Source: Pezicula radicicola (taxonomy: Eukaryota > Ascomycota > Leotiomycetes > Helotiales > Dermateaceae). From it: a stretch of 64,000 nt of DNA. Made by a program: the position numbers and the translations under genes. Location: assembly GCA_003008705.1 (NCBI GenBank), contig PDUO01000004.1, positions 620,001 to 684,000 on the forward strand, written 5' to 3'. The notes under the pieces are model-generated. The model worked only from the letters and a program-made list of their open reading frames with translations. It was not told where the DNA came from and made no database searches. Positions 21,877-33,800 of the stretch are shown piece by piece (position 1 is the first letter of the stretch; every line of letters begins with the position of its first letter).

Positions 21877-24268
21877 TTTTAATATTTCGAGCTTTTTCTT
21901 GATTTGTGTTCACAGCTTTTAGTGTTCTATATTTTATATATTACATAAGTACCTTCTTAGGCAACTTCCAATTCACTTGTTTCACTAGTGAATTAGTTTC
22001 ATTGGTGGCTTTCTTGTGTGTCGTGTCTCATTGATCTGCATTTGAAGTGGGACTTCATTCAAGTTCGTTGAAAAGACTCCCTCGGTGGTTATCCTTGTTT
22101 GAGCCCAAGCGTGTTTGCACATAAAGCAAACCATATCACATGCACACTGTGCAAAACCATTCCTGATTAAGCTAGATACAGTTAGAAGGCGCTAGCCACT
22201 AGCCTCGCACAGACCACCTGAGAATCTATATAATCTCTCGCTCGCCCTGATTTCTTCGACTTCTTCTTTTTCTTTCTTTCTTTCTCATACTTACCTTCTT
22301 GGGGGTTAGCAGATCACGAATTGCTGGACCCACGATACGAGACCTCCATTGCACATCGGGGCGTCAAGAATCGTCGAATATCCTTCGGGGTCTTCGCCGG
22401 GGGAATTTTTGATTGCATACCTTACTGGTTTCCTCTTGGGGATATACTCTTTTCATTGAGCGCTTGTGCTTTGTGCCAGGACTTGAAGAAGAGATCATGA
22501 TTGAGCTTGATATTGTCTCAGAACGCATGTTATCAAGGTGATAGCGCCATGGTGTTAGGTTGCTTGCTGCGGCGATTTTCAATGCATGTCAATCCAGGGT
22601 GGTATCACAAGGTGCTGTCCGCACGCTCTTAGGATCATCGAACTGCCATTTTTAAGAAGCTACTATCAATGGAAGCCGGTCTAAAATCTGGAATACGGAT
22701 ATTACGCATGTTGTCTAGTAGACACAAGATTGATCTCTTTTCAATTAGCAATGCTAGGACATCACAGATGCTCGCCCCTTAACCAAGCCTCTGAAGCAAC
22801 GCTGCTCTCGCTTCATTGCTTCGTGGCATCTACTTTGCTAATCAGCATGAAAAATATCACAGGAAGTCAGCACAGGTTCCAACCGCCAACTCCCCGAAAA
22901 GCTACTCCTCAGCGGCGTTCGATTTGATACCAAGGCTCTCCTCCATCGGATCCCGCTATCCATTGATTCCGTCGTTATTGCAATCCCCAATACTCTTTGC
23001 TAAGACCTTCCCGCGAGCATTGCTTCTTCGCAGCAAAGCCAGCAGAGCAACGCCACCATTTACGCACCACCTCAGCTCTAGCTACGAGTGCCGATCCTCT
23101 TTAAAGAGCCACAGCGACAACAATCCAATATTGCAAACAATCACATATGAGATCTCAATCATTCAAGCTGTAGCTTCCTTACGTGCAAGGAATTCGCTCA
23201 GTGGCTTTCTCCTACACGCCCTTGAGGGCCAACCTTCCTCGGAGCTTCTTAACCATCCCTACCTTCCAACTCTATGACGAGTGTTTCCGTCATTTAGGAT
23301 CTGCTATCTCCAACCGAACCTGAAAAGCTTCAGCAACTTCTTCCTGTTGGGATAATCAAGGTAGAGGAATTCAAAATATCTCACCAATAAAGCCTGCTAG
23401 TACAAGGAGGAACACTTAACGCAAACCTACCGTCTTATCTTTGTCACAACCATAATATGAAGAAGTCTTAGACTGGTGACCATCAGATTCTTACTTCTGC
23501 ACTAAGAAAAGTTTCAACGTACATTCGTAACGCAAACGCAATGACAACAGCCTCCCCGCTGACAAAAAAGTCACCATTCGCCGAGATATAAGAAATAGGA
23601 AACTCTGACTTGCTTTAGTTCTACTATCTACTTTCAAACTGGAAAATTCTAGACATAGATTGTAGCGGTTGTCTTAGCGGTGGTCTTCAAATCTCCATGT
23701 TTCCTAATGTAGTTTCATTCTTGATGGGGTTCCTCTGCTTGTGGTATCTTTTATTTCACGTATCAAATTTATCCTCCTAAGGGAGAGAACCTCCTTGTGC
23801 TTTTCTCGGCCTGCGTTGCAGATTCCATAGTCAAAGTATTTAAAAGAGCATCAATAGTTCTTTTGTTTCTCAGCGCAACCTCGTCATTGATGAAGTTCTT
23901 CTACCCGCCACATCATTTGTTCCGCCTTCAGTGAAATTCAGTGAAATTAATCCTCCCGAGCACTAGCGCCTCCTTCGCCTTTTACTTTCCTCTGCCTGCT
24001 CCAACTTCTGGATATTCTCTGCTGTGGGCCAATTCGATTTTCAAATTGGCAATAAGTCACTTTAACAAGCTACGTTGTGAACCCATTGACAGCCTTTTGA
24101 CACGCACATCTTCACTCACTTGTCCAGTATCCAAAGCAGTTGGTCAAAGGTGTTCATGATTTTAAGATGGTTTTATTCTAAAGACAGGCACTTTTGTCTG
24201 TTGGATATCAAATGCCCTAGGTCACTCCGTACTTTTCTTCACGCCGTGCATCCATGAAACTCCTCCCT
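21877..24268. other. Gene-poor stretch, 2.4 kb
   Basis: Contains a C/T-rich tract (about 22250-22290) and short open frames, the longest at 22816-23277 (plus), none with recognisable features. An 11-bp direct repeat, CAGTGAAATT-type, sits near 23930-23950. Confidence 0.45.
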
Positions 24269-25437
24269 CTAAGAGAAAAACTTGCTGTAAGCAGCTTTCT
24301 CCTTCTTCGCTCTATCGGCAGCAGCCTTCTTCACTGCAGCAAGTTCCTTCACAATGGCCGCATCGCCAGGGGCTAGCTTGATGGCTGCCTCTAGGTCTGC
24401 CAATGCAAGATCATCTTCCTTTAAACCAACTTGAGCCTGCGCTCTTCGGAACAATGCTTTTGCCTTGTCTACGTCACCAATGCTTGCTACGTCGAGAGCG
24501 GCCGAAGCGGATCGGAGGGCGTCGTCGTGGGCCTTGAGCTTGTTAGAAAGAAGAGCAGAGTTAGAGTTGAGGGTAATGCGCAGCGCGTCAAGTTCTTTCT
24601 TGGTCTCCGCTGGCTCATCCTTCAGGTCCGGATCCTCATTTAGGTATCGAAGACCCTTTTGATACTTGTCTAATCCCAACGACAATTTCCCTGCCTTGAA
24701 TGCATTGTTTCCATAGCCCTTGCAATCAGTAGCAATCTTGATGATCTCCTTTGCTGACATATTTGGGTCTGCATTATCTTCGGGGAAATCTTCATAAGGG
24801 TCGCCTGTACTGTCTGGTGCCTTTTGTGTTGCAGCTTCGGCCTCCTCGCCTGTCAATTGACCGCAGTCTTCAATTACAACGTCCTTTGTTGGTTTGTCAC
24901 TGCCTTGCGTAGGTATGTTCTCGATCTTTCGCACAAGGGATTTGCCATTAAGGACTTCACCAAAGACAACGTGCTTGCCATCCAGATGTGGGGTAGGAAC
25001 TGTTGTGATGAAGAATTGGGAACCGTTTGTGCCTATGAGAGCATATTAGCCAATGTTCGAGGACAATGGTCATAAGGTGAAAACGTACCAGGACCAGCAT
25101 TGGCCATAGATAGTAAGAAAGGCTTCTCATGTTTAAGGTCGAAATTCTCATCTGCAAACTTCTCGCCGTAGATGCTCTCTCCGCCAGTTCCATTTCCAGC
25201 TGTGAAGTCTCCTCCCTGGATCATGAATTGTTTAATGACGCGGTGGAAGCCCGAGCCCTTGTATGACAGCGCCTTTCCCGAGTTTCCAACCCCTTTCTCT
25301 CCAGTGCAAAGGCAGCGGAAGTTTTCAGCAGTCTTCGGGACAATATCGTCGTACAACTCGAATGTAATGCGACCAGCCTCTTTGTTCCCAATGCTGATAT
25401 CGAAGAACACTCTGCTTCGTTCCGCCTTGGAAGCCAT
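24269..25437 (-). CDS. cpr6: Cyclophilin 40 (peptidyl-prolyl cis-trans isomerase D)
   Basis: Two exons (25437-25089 and 25032-24269) with a 56-nt intron (GTACGT ... TCATAG) give 370 residues, the standard length for this family. The N-terminal cyclophilin domain (about residues 10-175) has FFDISIG, the signature [20 protein letters not shown], and [17 protein letters not shown] spanning the splice. The C-terminal part (about 220-345) carries TPR repeats ([42 protein letters not shown]) that bind Hsp90. It is a cytosolic co-chaperone that isomerises prolyl bonds. The acidic linker (about 185-215, [11 protein letters not shown]) is usual. Frame and splice phases agree throughout. Confidence 0.96.
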
Positions 25438-26289
25438 GATGTCAAGGACAGTTGGATGTAAGTACGGAGGTATGAAGTGTCAAGTCGTGGTTGGGAAGGA
25501 AGTGGGCGAAGCAAGGGAGTTGGAGTTGTTGTTTTGAAGCTCGCGAGGCTGAGAAGATAACCTTTCTAGGAGATTCTAATGTGGGGGTTTGCGAAGGAGG
25601 GGTGTTTGTGGAATAAAAGCGGGGCTCCCAGTCCAGTAAATCAACCCAACTCAGTGATTGATGTGGATTCATGGCTAGGGAACTGATTGTCTAGGCGTGC
25701 TCAGCTTGGAGATCAACTGTACATACAGTATATAAATCAATAATCGAAGCCGTAGCCCATTACTTCATAAATGACATCGAGTCCAAAGAGCTTGAAAATG
25801 CACGGCCTCTCGCCTGTCTGCCTCCAGAAATAACCCCGGTCTCAGCCATCATCTCAGGTACAGTAACTTTAACATTCAAATTCAAATTCAAATTCAATAC
25901 TTTTTTTTTGTCTTGCAGCACAACCGTTGATTGGGTGCAACCGACAGAATTAAGTTGCAAAGATCAAACCAAATATACGTTCTCTAGCATAAAACTGGGA
26001 CTCATGGCCCAGAGATCTAACCCTATATTATACCCGTGACCCAGTTTAAGTAGACACCAGCCAAGTTTTGAAAAGCAATAAAGTCCAATGTTGAGTCAAA
26101 GGGAGAAGTCAAACTGCCCCTAGAACAGAAGAAGGCATGGGCCTATAGTAGTGCTGTAGTAGGACTATGAGATACGTGTACCAGTTCAATTCTTTCAATA
26201 TGGAGCCCACCATGCTCAGTGAAACCATCAAAGAAACTAGTTTAATGATGTAGAAGTGTAGAAATCACTTCTGGTGGCTGGGAAGCCAG
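25438..26289. other. Intergenic stretch with a short microsatellite
   Basis: It contains the promoter of the cyclophilin gene and, at 25874-25897, four copies of ATTCAA. No gene is seen. Confidence 0.5.
25874..25897. repeat. (ATTCAA)4 microsatellite
   Basis: Four tandem copies of a 6-bp unit, followed by a run of T on the plus strand. Confidence 0.9.
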
Positions 26290-27091
26290 CTATTTCGGCT
26301 CATTTGCTCGTGTATTCAGCTCCAGGGTTACCTAATTCCTCAATTTAGCAAACAAGCAAGATGTCAAAGAGCCATGATACGTACAGGTCCATCATTTACA
26401 AGTGCAACCTCCATCATAGCTTGAAAGAGACCATCCTTCACCTTGTTCGAAGCATACCCTTCTTGGACCTTTGCAAAGAAATAGTGGTAGAGTTCCTTTG
26501 CTTCCTCCCCACCCATAGCCCCGTCTCCAATAAATCAGTATCTTGTTTCCTCAACGAGCGAGAGTAAAAGACATATAAGACATGCTCTCAGAGTAGTGAG
26601 CTGTTTCAAGAGCAAGGAGAGTAAAGAAATGTGTTGCTTACGGAAGTCAGGCTTCGTTCCCTTCTTGGTCGAAGCAAGCAGAGTGAACTGAGAGACTAGT
26701 GTCATGTTAGCCACTGACTTGACAAGCCGGTCAGTTCAATTTCAAGCACAAACCGCAGAGAACCTCGCCCTTAATGTCTTGGACATTATGCTTCCACTGC
26801 GACATGATCAGATTGAAACTCTAATGCTAGATATGTACAAGCAGAGTCTCTTCGTACCCGGCCCCCATTCTCATCGTCCCACAATCGCATGTTCAGGACC
26901 TTCTTAGCCAATGTCTCGGCATCTTTCTCTGTATCTCCCGGCGCAACTGCAGCAAATACTAGGATGCCTTTCCCAACTGAAGAGATCAGCTGCTTGTCGA
27001 CAGTAACTGAGGCCGATAGCACACGCTGAAGAATGGCTACGAAGAGTCAACAAGGCTGTTTCCCAAAAGAGATGAGTCGTAGACCTTTCAT
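26290..27091 (-). CDS. dtd1: D-aminoacyl-tRNA deacylase (D-Tyr-tRNA deacylase)
   Basis: There are six small exons: 27091-27085, 27036-26858, 26796-26754, 26695-26642, 26524-26385 and 26331-26290. The introns are 48, 61, 58, 117 and 53 nt, and the product has 154 residues, the usual length. The enzyme hydrolyses D-amino acids from mischarged tRNA. It shows MKAILQRVLSASVTVD at the start, ISSVGKGILVFAAVAPGD, the catalytic SQFTLLAST, KKGTKPDFHGAMGG, and the NDGPVTLEL motif carrying the Gly-cisPro chirality check. The last motif is split by the final intron. The first exon has only 7 nt, encoding Met-Lys and one base. All splice phases close and the rebuilt protein follows the family without gaps. 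Confidence 0.93.
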
Positions 27092-27733
27092 AGTGCGAAT
27101 AGTTCCTGTAAGCTTTGACGAACAAGAAGGTCTGAACTCAGCTTTGGCCTAATGCTCTTTGACAGTTCTATTGTGTCCACTCCCACTCCCACTCCCACTC
27201 CCACTACAGAGCCGATGAGCCTCCCGATGACGACCAAGGGAGTATAATGCTGGTAAACTGAGGTCAATGTTTTCAGATACGGTACAAATGGGCACTTGGC
27301 CTTAAATAAGCACAGTATTTGCAACAATGCGTGTCTTTGAAAATGAGACTGACATGAGGTGAGGCGAGAATAAGGTCTTTTTGAGTTCCCCACATCGCCT
27401 ACCTTACCTTACAGTAGGTACACATCAGGAGCCAAGGCTGGGACAAACGACCAGGATTATCCGACACTATTCAATGCTAAATCAAGACGCAAGCACTACT
27501 GTACAGCAGCAGCACTCCACGCGCCATCCCCCTTCCACCTTTCAACGCCTTGTACATCTCTTGTACCACACTCACCAACTGCGCGCGTGCCAGTTTTTTC
27601 CCCCCATCTCATCTACGAATGGGACCCGCGGACATCGAACTGAACTAGAATCCTGGACACGACAGCAATCGCCCAACACCAAAACGATCACCACATAGCA
27701 GTCTCCCCCCGCGCCCCCCCCCTCTCACACAAA
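27092..27733. promoter_or_regulatory. Divergent promoter region between dtd1 and not3
   Basis: A 642-bp spacer between divergent genes. It includes the CCCACT microsatellite at 27177-27205 and C-runs just before the not3 start at 27734. No specific binding site is recognised. Confidence 0.5.
27177..27205. repeat. (CCCACT)n microsatellite
   Basis: Nearly five tandem copies of a 6-bp unit, 29 nt in all, about 90 bp upstream of the dtd1 start. Confidence 0.9.
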
Positions 27734-29879
27734 ATGGCGGCACGCAAACTACAACAAGAAGTTGACAAGTGCTTCAAGAAGGTCTCAGAAGGAGTCGTAG
27801 AGTTTGAGTCGATCTATGACAAGATAGAACAGTCGACAAATGCAGCCCAGAAGGAGAAGCTGGAGGACAACCTCAAACGCGAGATCAAGAAGCTCCAGAG
27901 GCTTCGTGACCAGATTAAAACATGGGCTGCAAGTAATGATATTAAGGATAAAGGCCCCCTGCTGGAACACCGGAAATTGATAGAAACCGTATGTTTCTAG
28001 ATGCGCTGTTGGATTACGGGTCGCTAATGGCATGCAGCAAATGGAGAAGTTCAAGGCGGTAGAGAAGGCTATGAAGACGAAAGCATACTCGAAAGAGGGG
28101 CTATCTGCAGCGGCGAAGTTGGACCCCAAGGAGCGAGCTAAGATGGAAGCATGCGACTTCCTAGGGAATATGGTAGATGAACTTGAACGCCAAATAGAAA
28201 CCATGGAGGCCGAAGGCGAATCGATACAGGCCACAATGAAGAAGGGAAAGACGAATACCTCCAAGGCGGATCGAATGGCCGAAATTGAGCGGATAACAGA
28301 ACGACATAAATGGCATCAAGGGAAACTGGAGCTCATTAAACGCTCCTTGGAGAATGGTGGAGTGGAAACAGAGCAAGTGAACGAACTTAAGGACTCTATT
28401 GAGTATTACATACAGGCCGGTATGAATGATGATTACATGGAGGACGAAGAGATGTACGACGAGCTCAACTTGCAAGAGGAGGAGGATGCCTATGGCATGA
28501 ACAATGACAACGATCGAGTGTCATCACAAGACACTCAGTCAGTGCAAGAAGAGGCTCCGGATACAGACATGAGATCGAGTAGTATACCGAGTGGGAAGTC
28601 CAAAGCACCTTCGTCGGAGCCTCCCGTTGCTGCTGCACGGAGACCCTCGACACAACTGAAGAGCCCTCTCCCCGCCCTTGCCACACTGCATACACCTTTG
28701 GCAAATATGTCAAATGGGAACTCGACAGCTCACATGAAACCAGCTCCACAACCGACAATACGTCCAGGCGAGACTCTTAAGTACTCTTCGGCAGCTGCCA
28801 TGGCTGCAGCTAGTGATAAGGCAAATATGGGCATTGCTCCCTTACCCCCTCCACCGGAAGCTCTTTCGAATACAATTACAAATAACAGCCATCCACCCTT
28901 ACCATCAAATGGAGCAAGACGACCAAGTATCACAGCATCGCCAACACCAGCACATTCTCAACCCGCAAGCAACTCGCAAACGCCTGTTACACGCGCGAGT
29001 ATACCGGTAGCAAGTGTTTCGGATGGACCGTCGAGTACACAGACAAAGTCTCCAGCATTAAGTCAATCAAGTGCGGTACCAGGTGGTAATAGTATACCGC
29101 AAACCCCTGCGAACGATAAGGTGGAGAATGTGAAGCCTGGTGCTTCTCGAGTGTCATCTGGAAAGCTCCCTGCATCTCTGGAGACTTCCAAAGGTAGTAA
29201 ACGTCCATATTCTGCTCTGTTTGATTCTGGGCTAACCTGAGTTGAAGCTGTACCTCAATCAAATGGTGTCACAAATGGCACTAGGAATGAAATTGCCGAA
29301 GAGGAATCAAGATATCACCTTCCTCCTGGGCTCAAAGACTTGTTCGAGTCCTTTGAGGAAACACAGCGCAATGCTTCAAATATGCCATCACGCGAGACAC
29401 AGAAGATGCTCGAAGTATCTCATATGAATGGCCCCGAAACCTACGAAATGGATGCGCCCCGGCATCACAAGCCAGAAAATCGTTTCCCAACGCCGCCGCA
29501 TTATCCTCAGGATATATTACCAATTTTTGACAACCCTCAATTTTACTCACGGGTAGAGCCGGATACGCTGTTCTATATTTTCTACTATAAGCAAGGGACG
29601 TATCAGCAGTATCTCGCGGCAAAAGCACTTAAGGAGCAGAGTTGGCGTTTCCATAAGCAATATCAAACTTGGTTCCAGCGACACGAAGAGCCAAAGACAA
29701 TCACCGAAGAGTTCGAGCAAGGAACATATCGCTTCTTTGATTATGAGAGCACGTGGTAAGACTTACAATCTAATCCTCACTGTGTTATCTTCGCAGTCAC
29801 TAACCAGATTGCTTTTAGGATGAATCGGAGAAAGGCAGAGTTTAAGTTCGTGTACAAGTTCTTGGAGGATGATGTATGA
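27734..29879 (+). CDS. not3: CCR4-NOT complex subunit Not3/Not5
   Basis: Four exons (27734-27988, 28038-29193, 29248-29755, 29819-29879) and introns of 49, 54 and 63 nt give 659 residues. The N-terminal Not3 domain (about 1-240) begins [17 protein letters not shown] and is coiled-coil-rich. A Ser/Pro/Thr/Asn-rich disordered linker (about 255-480) follows. The C-terminal NOT box (about 510-659) contains [50 protein letters not shown] and [15 protein letters not shown], the last split by an intron. The protein is a scaffold of the main mRNA deadenylation and transcription-regulation complex. Without the second intron the frame would stop at a TGA at 29238-29240. The GTAGTA donor and CTAAC branch there support removal of that segment. 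Confidence 0.95.
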
Positions 29880-30873
29880 TTTATGGATAGGCGTATTACG
29901 GGGTTGCATTGTCTGGAATGGACCAGGCTGATGCAGGGAGTTGCTTTTGATGTCTTTAGCTACATTTTGGCTGGGGCACCGGGGGCAAGCCTAACTTGTT
30001 TTAAATACCTATCAAACAAGGATCTTCATCGTTAATAAAGATGAAGTTTGTCATGACAGTTTCCTGGCTGGTTGATGTGTATGCTAAGATGAGATTTATA
30101 AATCTCTGAGATAGTAGTGTAAGTAATGAAATGAAACTTACTTTACATTCCATGATTGCTTTATCAGTTTGATGTTTCCCTCTCTCTAATGGAGATGGAT
30201 ATCTAGGAGAGCAGATACTATTAGGCTCCATGAGTTCAAGCAAGGCCATTTTCCAAACAGTAAGTGTATGCACTTCAAATACATCCTATAGTAACTTTGA
30301 CCTACAAGTCCCTCAATATCTAAAATCAAAGCTAAACGCTACCTACTCTGTAAAAGATGATTAAGTGAACCTTATTTCAGTATAGTTAGCATTAAGTTTT
30401 TAGACTTATAAACCTTGATTTTCAGGGCTTTTTTTCATGCTGTTGCTTTGTTTACTAAGTCCCTTACTGTCACTTAGACTATTTATCAGTTTGAGGGAGA
30501 GATATTATTGTGGTAAGGGAATGGGCGTCATCAACTGCAGTCTTTGAGCAACGACCATGCTTTTCACTCTGGGGGTTCAGGCTCTTCACTTAAAACCAGT
30601 GTTAAGGTAATGTTTTAAGTTCATAAAAGTGTCTTAAACTTCGCTTAAATTATTTAAAACTTTCAACCCTATCACGCCACCCATGCATGCCGAGCACGTC
30701 AATGCCTCATGCCTAATGCATCGCTAAAATTCAAAAGTGGTATATAAAGAGTAAAGAAAGAAAGCTATTCTCCATCCCATATCTTCATATAAAGAAGATT
30801 AGATACCTATGCATATGTGCAAACGTGAAATCTCTGATATCATGCTAATCCCAGCATACTGAGGTGAAGAGCT
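29880..30873. other. Intergenic stretch between convergent genes
   Basis: AT-rich sequence of about 1 kb between the 3' ends of not3 and the RasGAP gene. No coding signal is recognised. Confidence 0.55.
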
Positions 30874-33800
30874 TCAAATCATCCCGCCGTTCCCGCTATT
30901 CCAAAGGTCTCTATCCTTTCCAGACGGGTTATCAAAGAGATTCTCTCCCTTGCCACCTTTCCTTCTCAGCCCGCTCAAAAAGCTTCTCTGTTTTCCAGAG
31001 TTGCGACTCTGTCCTCGACTCGGCGGACTCTGCCCCGCCAGGTCGGAAATTTCCGATGGTCTCCTGTCTTTGTTTGACGAACTATTGTCTCTTCCGAACG
31101 TTGACTCCCAAAAGCTCTGCCTCTCTTTCCGGTTGCCATCGCTGCCTCGACTTCCTGTGGCGCTTCGTCTCCCTGCAGTAATGGTTGTTGTATACTCAGT
31201 CCATAACGGACTTCTCAGCTCGGGTTCAGGTTCTTCTGGGGACTGTGATTCAGGCTCTAGATTCGAAGCAGATGGAGACGTAAGCGAATATGTTTCGAGT
31301 GAATCAGCCACATCGCCCCATTTTACGGATGACTGGTCAATTGGCGATTCTGCTCTAAGTAGGCACTCATCGGTACGACGCTGAAGAGATACACAGAGCT
31401 GGTTGAACTCTAAAAGTTCACCCTCGAGACTCTCGGAAGTCAGCATGTGAGAGGTTGTGTCCAGCCATAGCTTGACCAGAGCAGCAAAGTTACGAGCATG
31501 GTCAATGAGATATGGAAGAGAGGGGAAGCCTTCTCTGGATGTTGGGGGCAACCTGGCGAGAATGGTAATAGGCGTTGAATATGACGCAGGTAGAGCAAAC
31601 GTGCTGCGCTCAGCAGGTATGGCACATATCTCGTCTATGTAGTCTTTCAAGTCCTGCCGATGACTGGACAAGAATTTGTTCATAGGCGTCATCCACTCTT
31701 CCTTTTGACCGAACATAGATAGATTGGCTAGAACTTGCAAACTCTTTGCGATAAGAGTCAACGCCCTCTGGGCCTTCGGTTGCGGATGATCACGCATGAG
31801 CCCAAAGAGCTTTGGATTAAGAATTGCTGGGCAAAAGAAGCGTAGAAATAAGAACCCGGATACACTGGTATACTGTACGGTGCGAAGGAAATCACCATAT
31901 CTATCCTCTGCGACAGCACGAACATATTTCATAATAGTTCTGACCTCTGCAGGGCAACGTGTCACCGAGGCGAATATCCTGTCCCAGATACCCGTGGTTA
32001 AAGATATCAGAGTAGTCCAATTTTTGGTGATATCCTCGCCAGAAGTGAGGCGTGAGGGATCCACTTCACAATCGGGACCGAGAGTATTGATCTCCTGAAT
32101 CTTCGAACCTAGTACATCTTCAAGATACTCCTTTCCCAGCCGCCGCATGTGGAAGTCCAGGGATTGCGTAAGTAGAGAATTACCTCGAAACAGCAGATTA
32201 GCTTCCCCGCTGAGACTCTTTCCCATCTCACGAACGGTGGCTTCACGATCACCAGCAGAATGGAAGGACTCGTTCGATCCGATTCTCTTGCTCCATCTAA
32301 GACGCTGAACGGGTGTTTCTTTTCCTACGCCATCGATCTCGTCCTCGACTAATGCCATAAGCCAATCCGCCCCATGTCCAGAGACTTGGAAAATATTCAT
32401 CAATATCTCAGATAGCTTCCGGAGGTCCTGTCCCATGACATGAGAGATTTGGACTGTTAAGCCGCTGCTAAAACGATGGAGGAGTTCGGAGATTGGCTGG
32501 TAGTCCTTGGAAAGTAGTACGACAAGCTCATCGTGTCGAACTTTTAAGAACATCTCACCAATTTGCTCTTGCTTGTCATCCAGGATCGGCCACCAGGATT
32601 CAGAGTCTTTGCCTCGGTCCAGTTTGTCTGTTGGTATCTCGATAGAACCACAAACTACCTCTACTGGCTCGTCCGTGGTCTGGATGCTGACAGAAGACAG
32701 AAACCCATAGTTGATCACCTCCGGAAATTCAATTCGCTTCAAGATCACAGACAACTTCGGGAGGTATGCTGGAAGATCATGGAACTCACATTCTTCTCGC
32801 CAGAATGGATTTCTTGTTTCGCATTTTGTCATCGTCCTTGCACGGATCTCACCATCCAGCATAACCTCCACAAAGTAATCTCCAACTGCAGGGTCTTTCT
32901 CAGGCTTCGCATTTCTTCCATGATGAGATCCGTCCGTCCTTGTAGTAATCCTCGGGAATTTTGCTTCGATGATACGAAGACTTAGAGATTTTTCGATCCT
33001 AAACATATCGTTGGTCGACGTAGTTGCACCTGTTGACGAATCATAAGGGCCTTGATCATCGGCTTGCGGGGGCCCATATATCTCTGGTATAGAAAAGGCT
33101 CGAAGCAGCACAAACCAAACCTCAAACAGAACGCGTGACTCCAATGCAATGTATACAGGCCTGAATATTGAAAGTAGCGTAGATGTCGATGTATACTGCG
33201 GGAAGATGGCGATGCAATATTCCTCATCTAGCACGGACTTATCAAGCCTTTGAATTGCACAGCGTGATAATTGCGACAACTGTATAACAGACAACAGCGT
33301 TGAATCATTTTCAGTCATAAGTTTGAATTCCCCATTATCCTGAAGGATGCATGACACTCTCCGCCATGAACGAGATGTAGAACGAAGATCTCGTGCAGAA
33401 GGACGTCTAACACTCGCAGTAGGCGACAAAGGAGTGCCTTTATCCCAAAGAAGCAGCTTTGCCACCTTGATGATATTGGCATCTCTCGAAGAACCATTAA
33501 TGGTTAAGGTGGACTCTCGTCTTGATGTGGTCGGTCGACGATCTGGAATTCCATCTCCTGAACGTGGTGAAGTAGCTCTCGATAACGAGGCGATGTTTGG
33601 CGTCCCCGTTCGAATCTGCTGCCAGCATAATAACGCAGCAAGCCACAGATCAAATTCCGTTTTGACAGTTGGTAAAAGTCGAAGTTCTAGGCCTATAGAC
33701 CGGTTGGATATCTCTAGGCACTTCATCTGTCTCTCAGGCAATTCAATGGGTCTAACTCGACAGCCGCGAAGGTTTTCCACCACAGTCAAATGGAAGGGAC

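Noticed and set aside
29194..29247. Apparent frameshift splitting not3
   Set aside because: A canonical GT-AG intron with a CTAAC branch accounts for the stop codon and restores the frame.
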